Assembly: GCA_964624235.1 (NCBI GenBank)
Contig: CAZUXY010000016.1
Coordinates: 1-64,000 of the forward strand
Length of the DNA: 64,000 bases
Origin: CAZUXY01 sp964624235
GTDB taxonomy: Bacteria > Spirochaetota > UBA4802 > UBA5368
Direction: 5' to 3'
Shown: piece after piece, positions 8,447 to 17,436 of the stretch
Layout of the letters: every line of letters begins with the position of its first letter
Numbering within the stretch: the stretch's first letter is position 1
Notes under the pieces: generated by a model
What the model saw: the letters and a program-made list of their open reading frames with translations, nothing else
The model's database searches: none
Told to the model about the DNA's origin: nothing
Position numbers and translations under genes: made by a program

Positions 8447-9295
8447 TCAGTAAAGCGCTGAAGGTTTTATCAGGTAATGGTACTCCCCGAAGAGCCGTAT
8501 CTTTCCTGAAACGAAGGCGGTTTTTTTCACGGGCTTAAGGTGTTGATAAAAAATGTCCCTGCCGGCCGTTATTTTTTTTCCAGGAAGGTCTGCGGCAAAC
8601 GCGGCGGTCCATCCCTCACCGGTTATTACAATAACGTAATTGAAGCGCGACCGGGCGGGCGGTGACTCCCCGGAAAAAAGGTCATGGAGCGGTATATCGC
8701 CCTCAGGACTCCTGACGCAGAAATGCACGGGGTCATGCCCCTCGGTAAAAACCGCATCCTCACTCGAATATATCTCCGCCCCGCGGCAGGACACAATGCA
8801 CCATGAACCGTTCCTGTTGAAGGTCTGCCACCTGTATCGTGGTTCGCGCTGCGGCTTATGGGCGGCTGTTTTCTCCGGGCCCCTGCGTTGCTTTCCGGCC
8901 GCGTGATGCATTTTCGGAAAATCCCTGAAACTCTCTTCCAGTGTTTCTTTAATACGCGCCTGAAGAAAAGAGATGATGTTGAAATTGATGCCTTCCTGTG
9001 TGTAGCGCTTCCGGTAATGACGCAGCAGCGCCTTCAGTTTCAGAAGATAGTTTCTGCCGAGCAGGCAGTTGTAACCCGAGTGTATCGCGGCTATGGCGTC
9101 AAGGCGCCCGATAATATCATGGTACTGCGCGTCGAAATCGCGGTATTTGTTTTCAAGATTCAGTACGGCTTTTTCCAGGGAGTCGGTCATTTCCAGCAGG
9201 GTCTGCAGGTTGTGCTGCCAGAATTCCCTGTATTGCAGATAGTATGGAGGGGCGCCGCTTTCGGGATTTCCCCTGGAGTTCGATAAAGGTGTCAT
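8447..9295 (-). CDS. Unknown protein with degenerate CheW-like C-terminus
   Basis: A 282-residue protein, not recognised as a whole. Residues about 20-125 are helical and may form a coiled coil. Residues about 155-282 follow the strand order of CheW: an IPLHDLF element like the CheW IPVxDL strand, a VIVITGEGWTAAFAAD strand pair, and an FVSGKIRLFGEYHYLIKPSAL ending like the CheW G-x-ARL-x-G-x-x-x-LLD strand. It could be a diverged receptor-coupling or scaffold protein. A promoter at 9301-9331 would place the transcription start at the ATG itself. Confidence 0.6.
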   Translation of the reverse strand: MTPLSNSRGNPESGAPPYYLQYREFWQHNLQTLLEMTDSLEKAVLNLENKYRDFDAQYHDIIGRLDAIAAIHSGYNCLLGRNYLLKLKALLRHYRKRYTQEGINFNIISFLQARIKETLEESFRDFPKMHHAAGKQRRGPEKTAAHKPQREPRYRWQTFNRNGSWCIVSCRGAEIYSSEDAVFTEGHDPVHFCVRSPEGDIPLHDLFSGESPPARSRFNYVIVITGEGWTAAFAADLPGKKITAGRDIFYQHLKPVKKTAFVSGKIRLFGEYHYLIKPSALY

Positions 9296-9300
9296 GGCAT

Positions 9301-9331
9301 ATTATACCACGGTACTCCGGGATTGGGTCAA
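9301..9331 (-). promoter_or_regulatory. Sigma70-type promoter, possibly for a leaderless mRNA
   Basis: On the minus strand TTGACC (9331-9326) and a perfect TATAAT (9306-9301) are separated by 19 bases. The -10 ends five bases before the ATG of the CheW-like gene, so transcription would begin at or next to the start codon. No Shine-Dalgarno sequence lies within the usual window. Confidence 0.45.
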
Positions 9332-9469
9332 ACATTAATTCACCGCATACCAGAGTTCGAAATTACACGCAGAACACCCCCCCCATGGGGAAGGCGATGG
9401 ATCCATCTTTTTTCACATGTTCGAGCTGAACTCTGCACGGAACGGGCGGCGCCGCTGACACGCTGTCCC

Positions 9470-10492
9470 TTATATGCGGTCGGTGATGTATTTCTTTAAA
9501 AGGTTTTTGGCGGCGTCGGATATCTCTATGTAGCGGAAGGTAAAATAAAATACATTTTCTTCCTGCAGGGTGCGATCGGCTATAACGATGGCGATAATTT
9601 TCATTTTAAAATCGGAAATGGTAAAGAACAGCTCATATTTTTTACGGTAATCCATTTTACTGGCGGTTCTTATTATCAGTTCGTCCTCATGCAGCTTGTA
9701 AATGACGCCGGTGATTTCGGGTTTCTTTTTCTTTTTATTTTCTTGCTCAACCTCTTCATGCTCTTTGACGACACAGGGAATCACCACGTCTACATAAGGC
9801 CTGCGTACTTCTTTTCCCCGGTTGAACTCCCGGGCTGTCTTTATAACCACCCTGTCGAAACCGACCTCGGTTATGGTGGAATTGAAATTATACTCGGCAT
9901 CACCGGCCCTCCAGAGGTATACGGTAATGTCCGCGTTTTCGGGGATGCCGATCTCCTGGTCGTGCCTGAAAATTTTAAGGGTGATGGACTCGCTGTCATT
10001 CTCCAGCAGTTTACCTATAAAGACTGTCTTGCTGGCGTTGATGCTTATATACAGCAACTGTCCCGGTTCGAGTTCAGCGATGCTTTCCATGGGGTCTTTA
10101 AAGACGGCCGGGTGGTAAAGCCGTTCATAGGTAATGATCATATCCTTGCAGATAGCTGAAATGGACTCGCGTTTCTCGCCCTTGTTTTTCAGAAACTTGA
10201 GGAAGTCGCCTATGGCCGATTCGAACATTTCCGGGCTTTCCAGTATACGGTTAGGGTCGGCCATCGCCAGTGTGTTGATGATGCTGTAGAGGACCTTGGT
10301 TTGAAAATTGCTCAGTCCCAGCTGCTTTAATTTAAAAAGAAAAAGCTGTCTGGCCTGGTTCTTTTTGTTGTTGAGATACTGGTAATAACGTATGAGCGCG
10401 TAAAAGGCGGCGAGCAGAATAATCGGGACCACTATAAGCAGTACCTCGACATAGTCGGCGATTTTCCATTTGATTCCGAAGATTGTTTCCAT
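9470..10492 (-). CDS. PilZ-like membrane protein
   Basis: A 340-residue protein. An N-terminal membrane helix (about 15-36) precedes a helical region (about 40-125), then two beta domains laid out like YcgR/PlzA proteins: an N-terminal barrel (about 140-215, starting near LEPGQLLYISI) and a PilZ-like barrel (about 225-340). The canonical c-di-GMP signature RxxxR...(D/N)xSxxG is degenerate: EVRRPYVDVVIP fills the first part and no DxSxxG is seen. Ligand binding is doubtful. Spirochaetes often carry proteins of this layout. Confidence 0.6.
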   Translation of the reverse strand: METIFGIKWKIADYVEVLLIVVPIILLAAFYALIRYYQYLNNKKNQARQLFLFKLKQLGLSNFQTKVLYSIINTLAMADPNRILESPEMFESAIGDFLKFLKNKGEKRESISAICKDMIITYERLYHPAVFKDPMESIAELEPGQLLYISINASKTVFIGKLLENDSESITLKIFRHDQEIGIPENADITVYLWRAGDAEYNFNSTITEVGFDRVVIKTAREFNRGKEVRRPYVDVVIPCVVKEHEEVEQENKKKKKPEITGVIYKLHEDELIIRTASKMDYRKKYELFFTISDFKMKIIAIVIADRTLQEENVFYFTFRYIEISDAAKNLLKKYITDRI

Positions 10493-11105
10493 GGTGGTCT
10501 GTATGTGTTCCGTTCAGTCAGGCAAACTGCGCCGCTTGTTTTTGCTGATTTAATCTGCCGGCATCATCAAGGAGGGAAGTCAGATCCCATGGTTGATGCC
10601 TGTCGGCAGATTTTTGACCCGTGCTTTAACCCGAGACACGGGGGATTATGCCGGATCGGTTTGTATAGTATACCAAAGGCCCGCGTATGCCGTGTAGGCG
10701 AGTATCTTTAGAACCTGTCTCCACAGGTGGGTTCCCGCACGCGTGCATCAACCTTCTTTCAGAGAAAGCCCGGTTTCAACACTCAAATTTTGAGATCCCA
10801 TACTCTCATTGTTGGTTCAAAGAATAATGACCTATCACGAGCATCGCAGGCTTGGTATAATCTATTGGAAACCGACATTAATTCGCAACAAAAAAACATG
10901 TGCGTGGTTGTTTTATTAATGGGACCCGCAATCTTACACGTCAGCCGTTGCCGTATTGCGTTGAGGCATCATTCCCTTCTGAACCGGTGCCGGTCCTTTG
11001 ACCGGTATTATTTTCTTTACAGATCGTAATCCTTGAATCCTAAATGGTACGATTGCATTGCGAAGGGCATAGTAACAATACACTGAAGGCTGAAAACGCA
11101 CGGGT
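10493..11105. other. 613-base intergenic region
   Basis: It lies between the divergent PilZ-like and protease-barrel genes. Open frames in it show no recognisable family, plausible start site or hydrophobic pattern. I checked for tmRNA, SRP RNA and RNase P RNA signatures and found none. It holds several inverted repeats, including a near-palindrome around 10661-10678 (GTATA-G-TATAC core) and a terminator-like hairpin at 10990-11017. An unannotated RNA ending at that hairpin is possible. Confidence 0.4.
10990..11017 (+). terminator. Terminator-like hairpin
   Basis: The stem CCGGTC (10990-10995) pairs with GACCGG (11000-11005) around a CTTT loop, followed by a T-rich stretch (TATTATTTTCTTT). 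No upstream plus-strand gene was found that it would serve. Confidence 0.4.
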
Positions 11106-13988
11106 ATGGCGCTAAACTGGTTCACCGGCCGGATAATACGTTGTTCCATTGTAGTACTGCTGGTATCTGCACCTGTAATGGTGTTTTCGTTCGGGAAAAA
11201 CAAGGTGAACCGTGAGGTGTTCGACTGGAAGGTGTTCAAGACCGTTCATTTCAATATATACTATCCCGCGGGACTTGAAGATCTTGCCCGCTATACCGCC
11301 AGGATCGTCGAAGAAGGCTATGTGCATATTGCCGATCGCCTGAAGCACGAACTGACTCAGGTGATCCCCGTAGTTGTGTATCCCTCCCACATCGACTTCC
11401 AGGAAACCAATATACTATTGCAGATAATAGGGGAGGGTATAGGAGGATTCACCGAGGCTTTCAAGAACCGGGTGGTGGTCCCTTTTACCGGCTCGTACGC
11501 CGAGTATCGCCATGTGCTGGTGCACGAGCTGACGCATGCTTTTCACTATAACATGCTGTTCGACGATACCTCCGGCGCGGTCCGCTCGAAATTTTCATAC
11601 AGCGGAGTGCCCCTGTGGCTGATAGAAGGTATGTCTGAATACCTGTCCCTGGGCTTTGATGAGACCGCCGACATGGTGATGAGGGACGTATTCTTCAATG
11701 ACCAGTATGCGACGCTCATGGACCTCACGAAGATGAGGGTGAAGAGCGGCTACCTCATTTATAAAGAAGGCCAGGCTTTTTACTTTTTTTTGGAAAAGCA
11801 CTATGGAAGGGACGCCATGGGTGAGCTCTTTCGCGACCTGAGGGACCTCAGGGACGTGGACGAAGCCTTCAAGGCCGTTACCGGAAAAACCCTGGAAGAA
11901 ATAAACGGGGAATTCATCAGGTTTTTCAAAAAGCGGTATTACCCCATAGTCAGGGGAAAGCGGTTTGCGGAGGAGGAGGGGACCAAACTGACCGACCATC
12001 AGAAGACCCGTTCATCGTTCAATGTCTGTCCGGCGGTTTCTCCTGATGGTAAAAAGATCGCTTTTATAACAAACCAGGATATCTATTCCACCCTGTCGAT
12101 CATCGATGTTGAAGGGAAAAAGAAAAAAAAGGTCAAGACCCTGGTGAGAGGCAGCACCTCTGCAAAATTTGAGGGCATGCACCTGCAGAGTAATTATCTC
12201 AGCTGGAGCGCCGATGGTAACCACATAGTTTTCGTTTCCCAGTCAGGCGGCAGGGACGTGATATTTCTGGTCGATTCCCGTAACGGGCGTGTGGCGAAAG
12301 AACTGCGGTTCCCGTTGAGGGGGATCATGGACCCAGCATTGTCGAGGGACGGTACCATGATAGCTTTTGTGGGGATACTGAACGGGGCTTCAGACCTCTT
12401 CGTTTATAACCTGAAGACTTCGAGACTGCGTAGAATTACCGCTGACAGGTTTTCAGAGCGGTATCCCAAGCTGTCTTCCGACAACGGGTTTATCCTCTAT
12501 TCCTCAAACTGGAACAGGGAGGGTAACTTCGAGCAGGTGAATTACGGGATCTTCCGCATACCGCTTGCGGGCGGCGAGCCGGAGCTTATAATTCCCGCAA
12601 CCGGCAGTGCGCTCCAGGCCGACCTCTCATCTGACGATAAAAAGATCCTTTATATATCGAACCACACCGGGATTTACAATGCCTATGTGAGAGACATCGA
12701 ATCGGGAAAAGACCGCAGGCTTACCGATGTACTGTGCGGGATTTATTATCCCCGCTGGTTCCCCGGCGAACGCAAGATCGCGCTCGTGGCGTATCAGAAC
12801 CTGGGGTACGATATCTTCGTGAAAACGCTGGATGAAAAGGGGAAATACGAGGATAATTTCCCCAGGGATACCGACTACATCGGGGTAAAATACCCGCAGC
12901 CCTATTTCAACCTGTCCCGTTCGGTATATGATGATTACACGGTGAACATGAGCCCTGACTGGATCTTTTTCGGCATTGGTGGGACCGTGGGATACGGATT
13001 TGCGGGATTCGCCCGGGTTGCGGTTTCCGATTACATGGGCGAGCACAGGATAATACTGACAGGCGATTACCTCCGTTACAGCGGCGACAGCAGTGATATA
13101 AATTTCGATGCGGTATATTATTATTTAAAGAAGCGCTGGGATTATGGGATCGGCATCTTCAGGCAGAGGAACCCGTACGGCATCTTCACCCTCGGCAGCA
13201 TCAACGACATTATACACAATGTGTATCTCAACACACTGTACATGGAGCATTACGGTGTATACGCGGTGGCGAGTTACCCCTTCTCCAAGTTCTTCCGGTT
13301 CAACATAAAAGGATCATCAAGCCGTTACGAGAGGGATTATTCAGAGAACAGCGGGCGGCCCGACACCTTCGCGAACCTGAACCAGGTTTCCCTTTCGTTG
13401 AACTTCGATAATGTGCTCTGGGGTTATATGGTGCCGGTTGACGGGACCAGGGGCCAGATAGAAGTGGGACAGTCATTCAACCTTACCGGACAGGACTACG
13501 AATTCACTACGCTGAACGTCGACATGAGGAAATATTTTCTGATTTCAAAAAAATACGTTTTCGCTTTCAGGGGTGCCGCGGGAAGGATATTCGGGGCCGA
13601 CAGCGGGAATTTCCGTTATTATCTGGGCGGTTTCAATACGCTTCGGGGACACCCTTTTCAGGAATACGGCGGCAATCATTATTTCATGGGGAATATTGAA
13701 TTCAGGTTTATTTTCATTGAGGGCATTAAAATGGGGTGGCCTCTGTTTTTCCGTATCGGCGGCATTGGGGGAGTGCTCTTTACCGACTTCGGATCCGCCT
13801 GGGATGAGGAGTACAGGTTTTTTAATTCAGGGAACGGAGAGTTCCAGGATTTCAAGATGGATATGGGTTTCGGGTTCAGGCTGACCCTGTACCCTCTGAT
13901 CATTTTAAAGCTTGACTATGCCTGGCCCTATTATTATAAGTCCTTTGGCGATCGCCAGATTACCTTCAGCCTCGGTTTTGAATACTGA
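11106..13988 (+). CDS. Metalloprotease / TolB-like propeller / Omp85-type barrel fusion
   Basis: A 960-residue exported protein. Residues 1-29 form a signal peptide. A gluzincin peptidase domain follows, with zinc motif HELTH at 140-144 and a further Glu ligand in WLIEG (E174). Residues about 295-620 hold repeated PD40/WD40-like TolB blades, seen as recurring S-x-DG-x-x-I-x-F/Y elements. The C-terminal 320 or so residues are beta-rich, contain GGFNTLRGHPF near 840 (the Omp85 loop-6 RG motif) and end in aromatic FEY, as outer-membrane barrels do. No POTRA domains are evident. It is probably an outer-membrane-anchored periplasmic protease or assembly factor. It is monocistronic, with a terminator at 14031-14064. 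Confidence 0.85.
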   Translation: MALNWFTGRIIRCSIVVLLVSAPVMVFSFGKNKVNREVFDWKVFKTVHFNIYYPAGLEDLARYTARIVEEGYVHIADRLKHELTQVIPVVVYPSHIDFQETNILLQIIGEGIGGFTEAFKNRVVVPFTGSYAEYRHVLVHELTHAFHYNMLFDDTSGAVRSKFSYSGVPLWLIEGMSEYLSLGFDETADMVMRDVFFNDQYATLMDLTKMRVKSGYLIYKEGQAFYFFLEKHYGRDAMGELFRDLRDLRDVDEAFKAVTGKTLEEINGEFIRFFKKRYYPIVRGKRFAEEEGTKLTDHQKTRSSFNVCPAVSPDGKKIAFITNQDIYSTLSIIDVEGKKKKKVKTLVRGSTSAKFEGMHLQSNYLSWSADGNHIVFVSQSGGRDVIFLVDSRNGRVAKELRFPLRGIMDPALSRDGTMIAFVGILNGASDLFVYNLKTSRLRRITADRFSERYPKLSSDNGFILYSSNWNREGNFEQVNYGIFRIPLAGGEPELIIPATGSALQADLSSDDKKILYISNHTGIYNAYVRDIESGKDRRLTDVLCGIYYPRWFPGERKIALVAYQNLGYDIFVKTLDEKGKYEDNFPRDTDYIGVKYPQPYFNLSRSVYDDYTVNMSPDWIFFGIGGTVGYGFAGFARVAVSDYMGEHRIILTGDYLRYSGDSSDINFDAVYYYLKKRWDYGIGIFRQRNPYGIFTLGSINDIIHNVYLNTLYMEHYGVYAVASYPFSKFFRFNIKGSSSRYERDYSENSGRPDTFANLNQVSLSLNFDNVLWGYMVPVDGTRGQIEVGQSFNLTGQDYEFTTLNVDMRKYFLISKKYVFAFRGAAGRIFGADSGNFRYYLGGFNTLRGHPFQEYGGNHYFMGNIEFRFIFIEGIKMGWPLFFRIGGIGGVLFTDFGSAWDEEYRFFNSGNGEFQDFKMDMGFGFRLTLYPLIILKLDYAWPYYYKSFGDRQITFSLGFEY

Positions 13989-14030
13989 TTCGATGCGGGC
14001 GGGGCCGACGGCTGCAATGTCGGTGATGTC

Positions 14031-14064
14031 TGTATACCCATTGCGGGTATGCGAGCTTTTTTTT
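14031..14064 (+). terminator. Rho-independent terminator
   Basis: A nine-pair stem with two G-U pairs (14031-14039 with 14045-14053) closes an ATTGC loop and is followed three bases later by eight T residues. It ends the transcript of the protease-barrel gene before hisB. Confidence 0.75.
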
Positions 14065-14099
14065 AAAAATATAATCTAGTGTTTTAACTACCTGAAATC

Positions 14100-14690
14100 A
14101 TGATACGTAAAGCAGAGATAAAACGGACCACCAGTGAAACAGATATACTGGTAAGGCTCAACCTCGATGATGGAAACGGATCGGCGTTAAGGAGCGGAGT
14201 ACCCTTTTTCGACCACATGCTCAACTCCATGGCCCGTCACGGGCGCTTTCATCTGGTGGTTGAATGCAGCGGCGATCTCGAGGTCGATGACCACCACACG
14301 GTGGAAGACGTCGGCATATGTATCGGCAAGGCCTTTAAAAAAGCCCTGGGAGACAAGGCGGGTATAGAAAGGTTCGGCAGCGCAACGGTTCCCATGGACG
14401 ATTCGCTGACCATGGTCGCGGTGGACCTTTCGGGCAGGGCGTTTTTTAAATATTCGGGAAGGGGTATGAAGGGGGTCATAGGAAAATACAGCGAAGAACT
14501 AACCGTGGAATTCCTCAGGGCCTTTGCCCAGCATGGCGAGTTCAACCTGCATGTACAGCTTCTCTACGGTGAAAACGCCCACCATGCGCATGAGTCCATA
14601 TTCAAGGCCCTGGGTGTGGCCCTGCGAAAGGCCTTCAGTGTGACGGCGGACCGGCCGGGTGACATACCATCAACCAAGGGCACCCTGTGA
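14100..14690 (+). CDS. hisB: Imidazoleglycerol-phosphate dehydratase
   Basis: A 196-residue monofunctional IGPD of histidine biosynthesis. It converts imidazole glycerol phosphate to imidazole acetol phosphate. Manganese-binding motifs are seen: DHHTVEDVG (about 62-70), HHAHESIFK near 160, and FFDHML near the N-terminus. No HAD phosphatase domain is fused. The last bases overlap the hisH GTG start by four (GTGA), so the two are translationally coupled. Confidence 0.95.
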   Translation: MIRKAEIKRTTSETDILVRLNLDDGNGSALRSGVPFFDHMLNSMARHGRFHLVVECSGDLEVDDHHTVEDVGICIGKAFKKALGDKAGIERFGSATVPMDDSLTMVAVDLSGRAFFKYSGRGMKGVIGKYSEELTVEFLRAFAQHGEFNLHVQLLYGENAHHAHESIFKALGVALRKAFSVTADRPGDIPSTKGTL

Positions 14691-15298
14691 TCACCGTTAT
14701 AGATTACGGCATGGGAAACCTCCGTTCGGTGGTCAAAGCCGTAGAGAAATACACCGGAGAAGTAAGGGTTTCTTCCGATCCCTCGTCGATTTCCCGGTCC
14801 AGCGGAATCATTATGCCTGGTGACGGGGCGTTCGGCATGGCGATGGAACACCTCAGAAGCATGGGCTGGATAGGTCCGCTGGTCGAATACATAGCGCACG
14901 GCGGCCGTTTTATGGGCATCTGTCTCGGGTACCAGCTCCTGTTCAGATCCAGTGAGGAATTCGGCATCCATGAGGGCATGAATATTATACCGGGTAAAGT
15001 AGTGCGGTTCAGCGGAAAGGATTTGAAGGTGCCCCATATGGGATGGAACAGCGTAGAGATCGTCAGGGAATCTCCTTTCCTTGCGGGAGTGCCCAGTCCT
15101 TCATATTTCTACTTTATTCACAGCTATTATCCTGTGGTGGAAGACAGGGAATGGATAATGGGCGAGGTTGATTATGGCGTGCGGTTTCCCTGCATAGTAG
15201 GCAAAGGAAATCTTATCGCCACGCAGTTTCACCCGGAGAAGAGCCACAGGATTGGCCTTAAAATAGTGGAGAATTTCGTGAGGGCTGTATGCTCGTAA
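14687..15298 (+). CDS. hisH: Imidazole glycerol phosphate synthase, glutaminase subunit
   Basis: A 203-residue class I glutamine amidotransferase. It hydrolyses glutamine to supply ammonia to HisF, which makes IGP and AICAR. Seen: the YGMGNLRSV start, the nucleophile Cys in GICLGYQLLF, the oxyanion region PGDGAFG, and the FHPEKS His-Glu pair near the end. The start is GTG. The partner hisF is not in the window. It overlaps hisA by ten bases. Confidence 0.95.
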   Translation: MITVIDYGMGNLRSVVKAVEKYTGEVRVSSDPSSISRSSGIIMPGDGAFGMAMEHLRSMGWIGPLVEYIAHGGRFMGICLGYQLLFRSSEEFGIHEGMNIIPGKVVRFSGKDLKVPHMGWNSVEIVRESPFLAGVPSPSYFYFIHSYYPVVEDREWIMGEVDYGVRFPCIVGKGNLIATQFHPEKSHRIGLKIVENFVRAVCS

Positions 15299-16020
15299 TC
15301 CCCGCGATAGATATACGGGCCGGAAGGTGTGTACGGCTGCTTCAGGGCGATCCCGACAGGGAGACTGTTTACTCAGACGATCCCGTTTCGACAGCCAAAA
15401 GGTTCGAAGCCGCCGGTGCACAGTTGATACATGTGGTGGACCTGGACGGGGCCTTTACCGGAACGCCGGTTAACCATGGCATCGTGGCGGCGATAGCGGG
15501 GAGCGTGTCGATCCCGATCGAGATCGGCGGGGGGATCAGGAACACCGAAACCATAGAACTTTATTTAAGTGCGGGCATACGCAGGATCATCCTGGGTACC
15601 GCGGTGGCTGAAGACGGAGCGGTCGAACTGCTTTCACGGTATCGCGACTACATCGTCGCCGGGGTGGACGCCAGGGATTCGAAAGTGGCGGTCGAAGGAT
15701 GGAGAAAGGTTTCTGAAATTTCGTCTCTCGATGTCATTAAAAGCCTGCATGACAGCGGGTTGAAAGAATTCATCTATACCGATATATCGACCGACGGGAT
15801 GCTGGGCGGTCCCAATTTCGGGGCTTTCGGGGAAATACTCGACAGGGTCCCGGGCATTTCGCTTATCGCCTCGGGTGGTGTAAGCTCCATTGATGATATA
15901 ATTCAGCTGGCCCGCTATACGGTGAAGGGGCTTAAGGGATGCATAGTAGGCAAGGCGATCTATGACGGACGGATCGACCTGAGGGAAGCACTGCGCCGTG
16001 TGGAGTCATTGCCGGAGTAG
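15289..16020 (+). CDS. hisA: ProFAR isomerase (HisA)
   Basis: A 243-residue TIM barrel that isomerises ProFAR to PRFAR in histidine synthesis. Seen: the PAIDIRAGRCVRL strand with the catalytic Asp, the N-terminal phosphate site IGGGIR, the second catalytic Asp in YTDISTDGML, and the C-terminal phosphate site ASGGV. The DGML form and the neighbours favour HisA over HisF. The remaining his genes (hisF, I, E, G, D, C) lie elsewhere, so the pathway is split. Confidence 0.95.
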   Translation: MLVIPAIDIRAGRCVRLLQGDPDRETVYSDDPVSTAKRFEAAGAQLIHVVDLDGAFTGTPVNHGIVAAIAGSVSIPIEIGGGIRNTETIELYLSAGIRRIILGTAVAEDGAVELLSRYRDYIVAGVDARDSKVAVEGWRKVSEISSLDVIKSLHDSGLKEFIYTDISTDGMLGGPNFGAFGEILDRVPGISLIASGGVSSIDDIIQLARYTVKGLKGCIVGKAIYDGRIDLREALRRVESLPE

Positions 16021-16233
16021 AGGCTGTGTAAGTCCCGGTAAACGGAACCTGAAACGGTGAACATCGGTTTATCGCCGGCGGCCGGAGGGTGAAGGCGTAT
16101 GGAGATATTAGAAACGGCCGGTAAGAAATAACCGGCTTGAAAAATAAACCTGACCCCTGTACAATACTCATGCCGTGTATTCGACGATTTCGCCTGATTC
16201 TTTTGCGCAGATCATAAACGTGAGAGATATCTC

Positions 16234-17295
16234 ATGGATAATGAAAGGGAATATGATGTCGAGATAAAACTGCCCGTAGAGATAGAGCAGTATGAAAGAA
16301 AGATCTACGGGTTGAAGCAGCTTATCGAAATCGGTAAGGGGCTGAACTCGACGCTTGATTACAATGTTCTGATCGAATCCATCCTGCTCACCTGCATGGG
16401 CCAGATGCAGTTGTTTCAGGTGGGTATTTTTCTGAAAAAGGGCCTGGATCTCGATATCTACATACTCCATCGAAACTACAAGGGATTCGATCTGGATCAT
16501 TCCGTAGAATATGAAATACATTCCAACTCCCGGTTGATCAGGTTTCTGGAAGAACATTTTCGCTGCTACACCCTGGAAGAACTTAATGAAATAGTCGGAC
16601 CCGGTGAAGAGTCCATGAGGACTCTCAACAGGATTGCGCCCATGCTCGTAGTACCCGTGATGGGCAAGGGGAAACTCAACGGTATCATTATACTGGGTGA
16701 GCGGATAAACAAGCAGCACTTCAGCGAATCAGAGAAAGAATACCTGTTGAACATTTCCTCGCTGGCAGGCATCGCCATTCAAAACGCCTACCTTTATGAA
16801 ATGGCCACTACCGACATGATGACGAAGCTTAAGCTACACCATTATTTTCAGGCGGCACTTTCAGAAGAACGCGAGAAGTCATACCGGAAAAAAATCCCGC
16901 TTTCCGTCCTTCTGATGGATATCGACCACTTCAAGCAGGTGAACGACACCTATGGACATACCTGCGGTGATGAGGTGCTGAAAGCCGTATCGAAGATACT
17001 TGTGGATAATATACGGCAGATCGACATCGCGGCGCGTTATGGAGGTGAAGAATTCGCCGTGATCCTGCCGGGGACCGTACTTGAAGACGCACTGTCGGTG
17101 GCAGAACGCATCAGAAAGAGCATAGAGGGCTTCGAGTTCGAGTGTAACGGCAAAAGGATCGGTGTAAGGGTATCACTTGGAGTGACGCTCTATGAACCGA
17201 ATACCGATATAGACAACAAGACCCTGATAGATAGAGCCGATCGGGCCCTGTATCGCTCGAAGCAGCAGGGCAGAAACAGGGTTTCCTTTCTCTGA
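16234..17295 (+). CDS. GAF-GGDEF diguanylate cyclase
   Basis: A 353-residue cytoplasmic protein. A short coiled N-terminus (about 15-30) leads to a GAF sensor domain (about 30-185) and a GGDEF domain (about 195-353). The active-site signature is GGEEF inside AARYGGEEFAVILP, and the metal aspartate lies in LLMDIDHFKQVND, so c-di-GMP synthesis is expected. No RxxD inhibitory site stands out ahead of GGEEF. It lies between hisA and a membrane protein, with its own ribosome-binding site (GAGAG) in a small palindrome. Confidence 0.92.
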   Translation: MDNEREYDVEIKLPVEIEQYERKIYGLKQLIEIGKGLNSTLDYNVLIESILLTCMGQMQLFQVGIFLKKGLDLDIYILHRNYKGFDLDHSVEYEIHSNSRLIRFLEEHFRCYTLEELNEIVGPGEESMRTLNRIAPMLVVPVMGKGKLNGIIILGERINKQHFSESEKEYLLNISSLAGIAIQNAYLYEMATTDMMTKLKLHHYFQAALSEEREKSYRKKIPLSVLLMDIDHFKQVNDTYGHTCGDEVLKAVSKILVDNIRQIDIAARYGGEEFAVILPGTVLEDALSVAERIRKSIEGFEFECNGKRIGVRVSLGVTLYEPNTDIDNKTLIDRADRALYRSKQQGRNRVSFL

Positions 17296-17436
17296 TCGGA
17301 CGAAAAGTTCTTGATTTTACCTCAATCTGCTATATACACGTATCCATCTGAAGGATTATCATGCCGATTGGGTAATCCCGCGGCCTTTTTCGTGGCCTGC
17401 ACCGTACACCTGAAGTCAGATCCTGTTCGGAGCGTA

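Noticed and set aside
10727..11029. A 100-codon frame in the large intergenic region
   Set aside because: It has no ribosome-binding site, an atypical composition and no recognisable motif.
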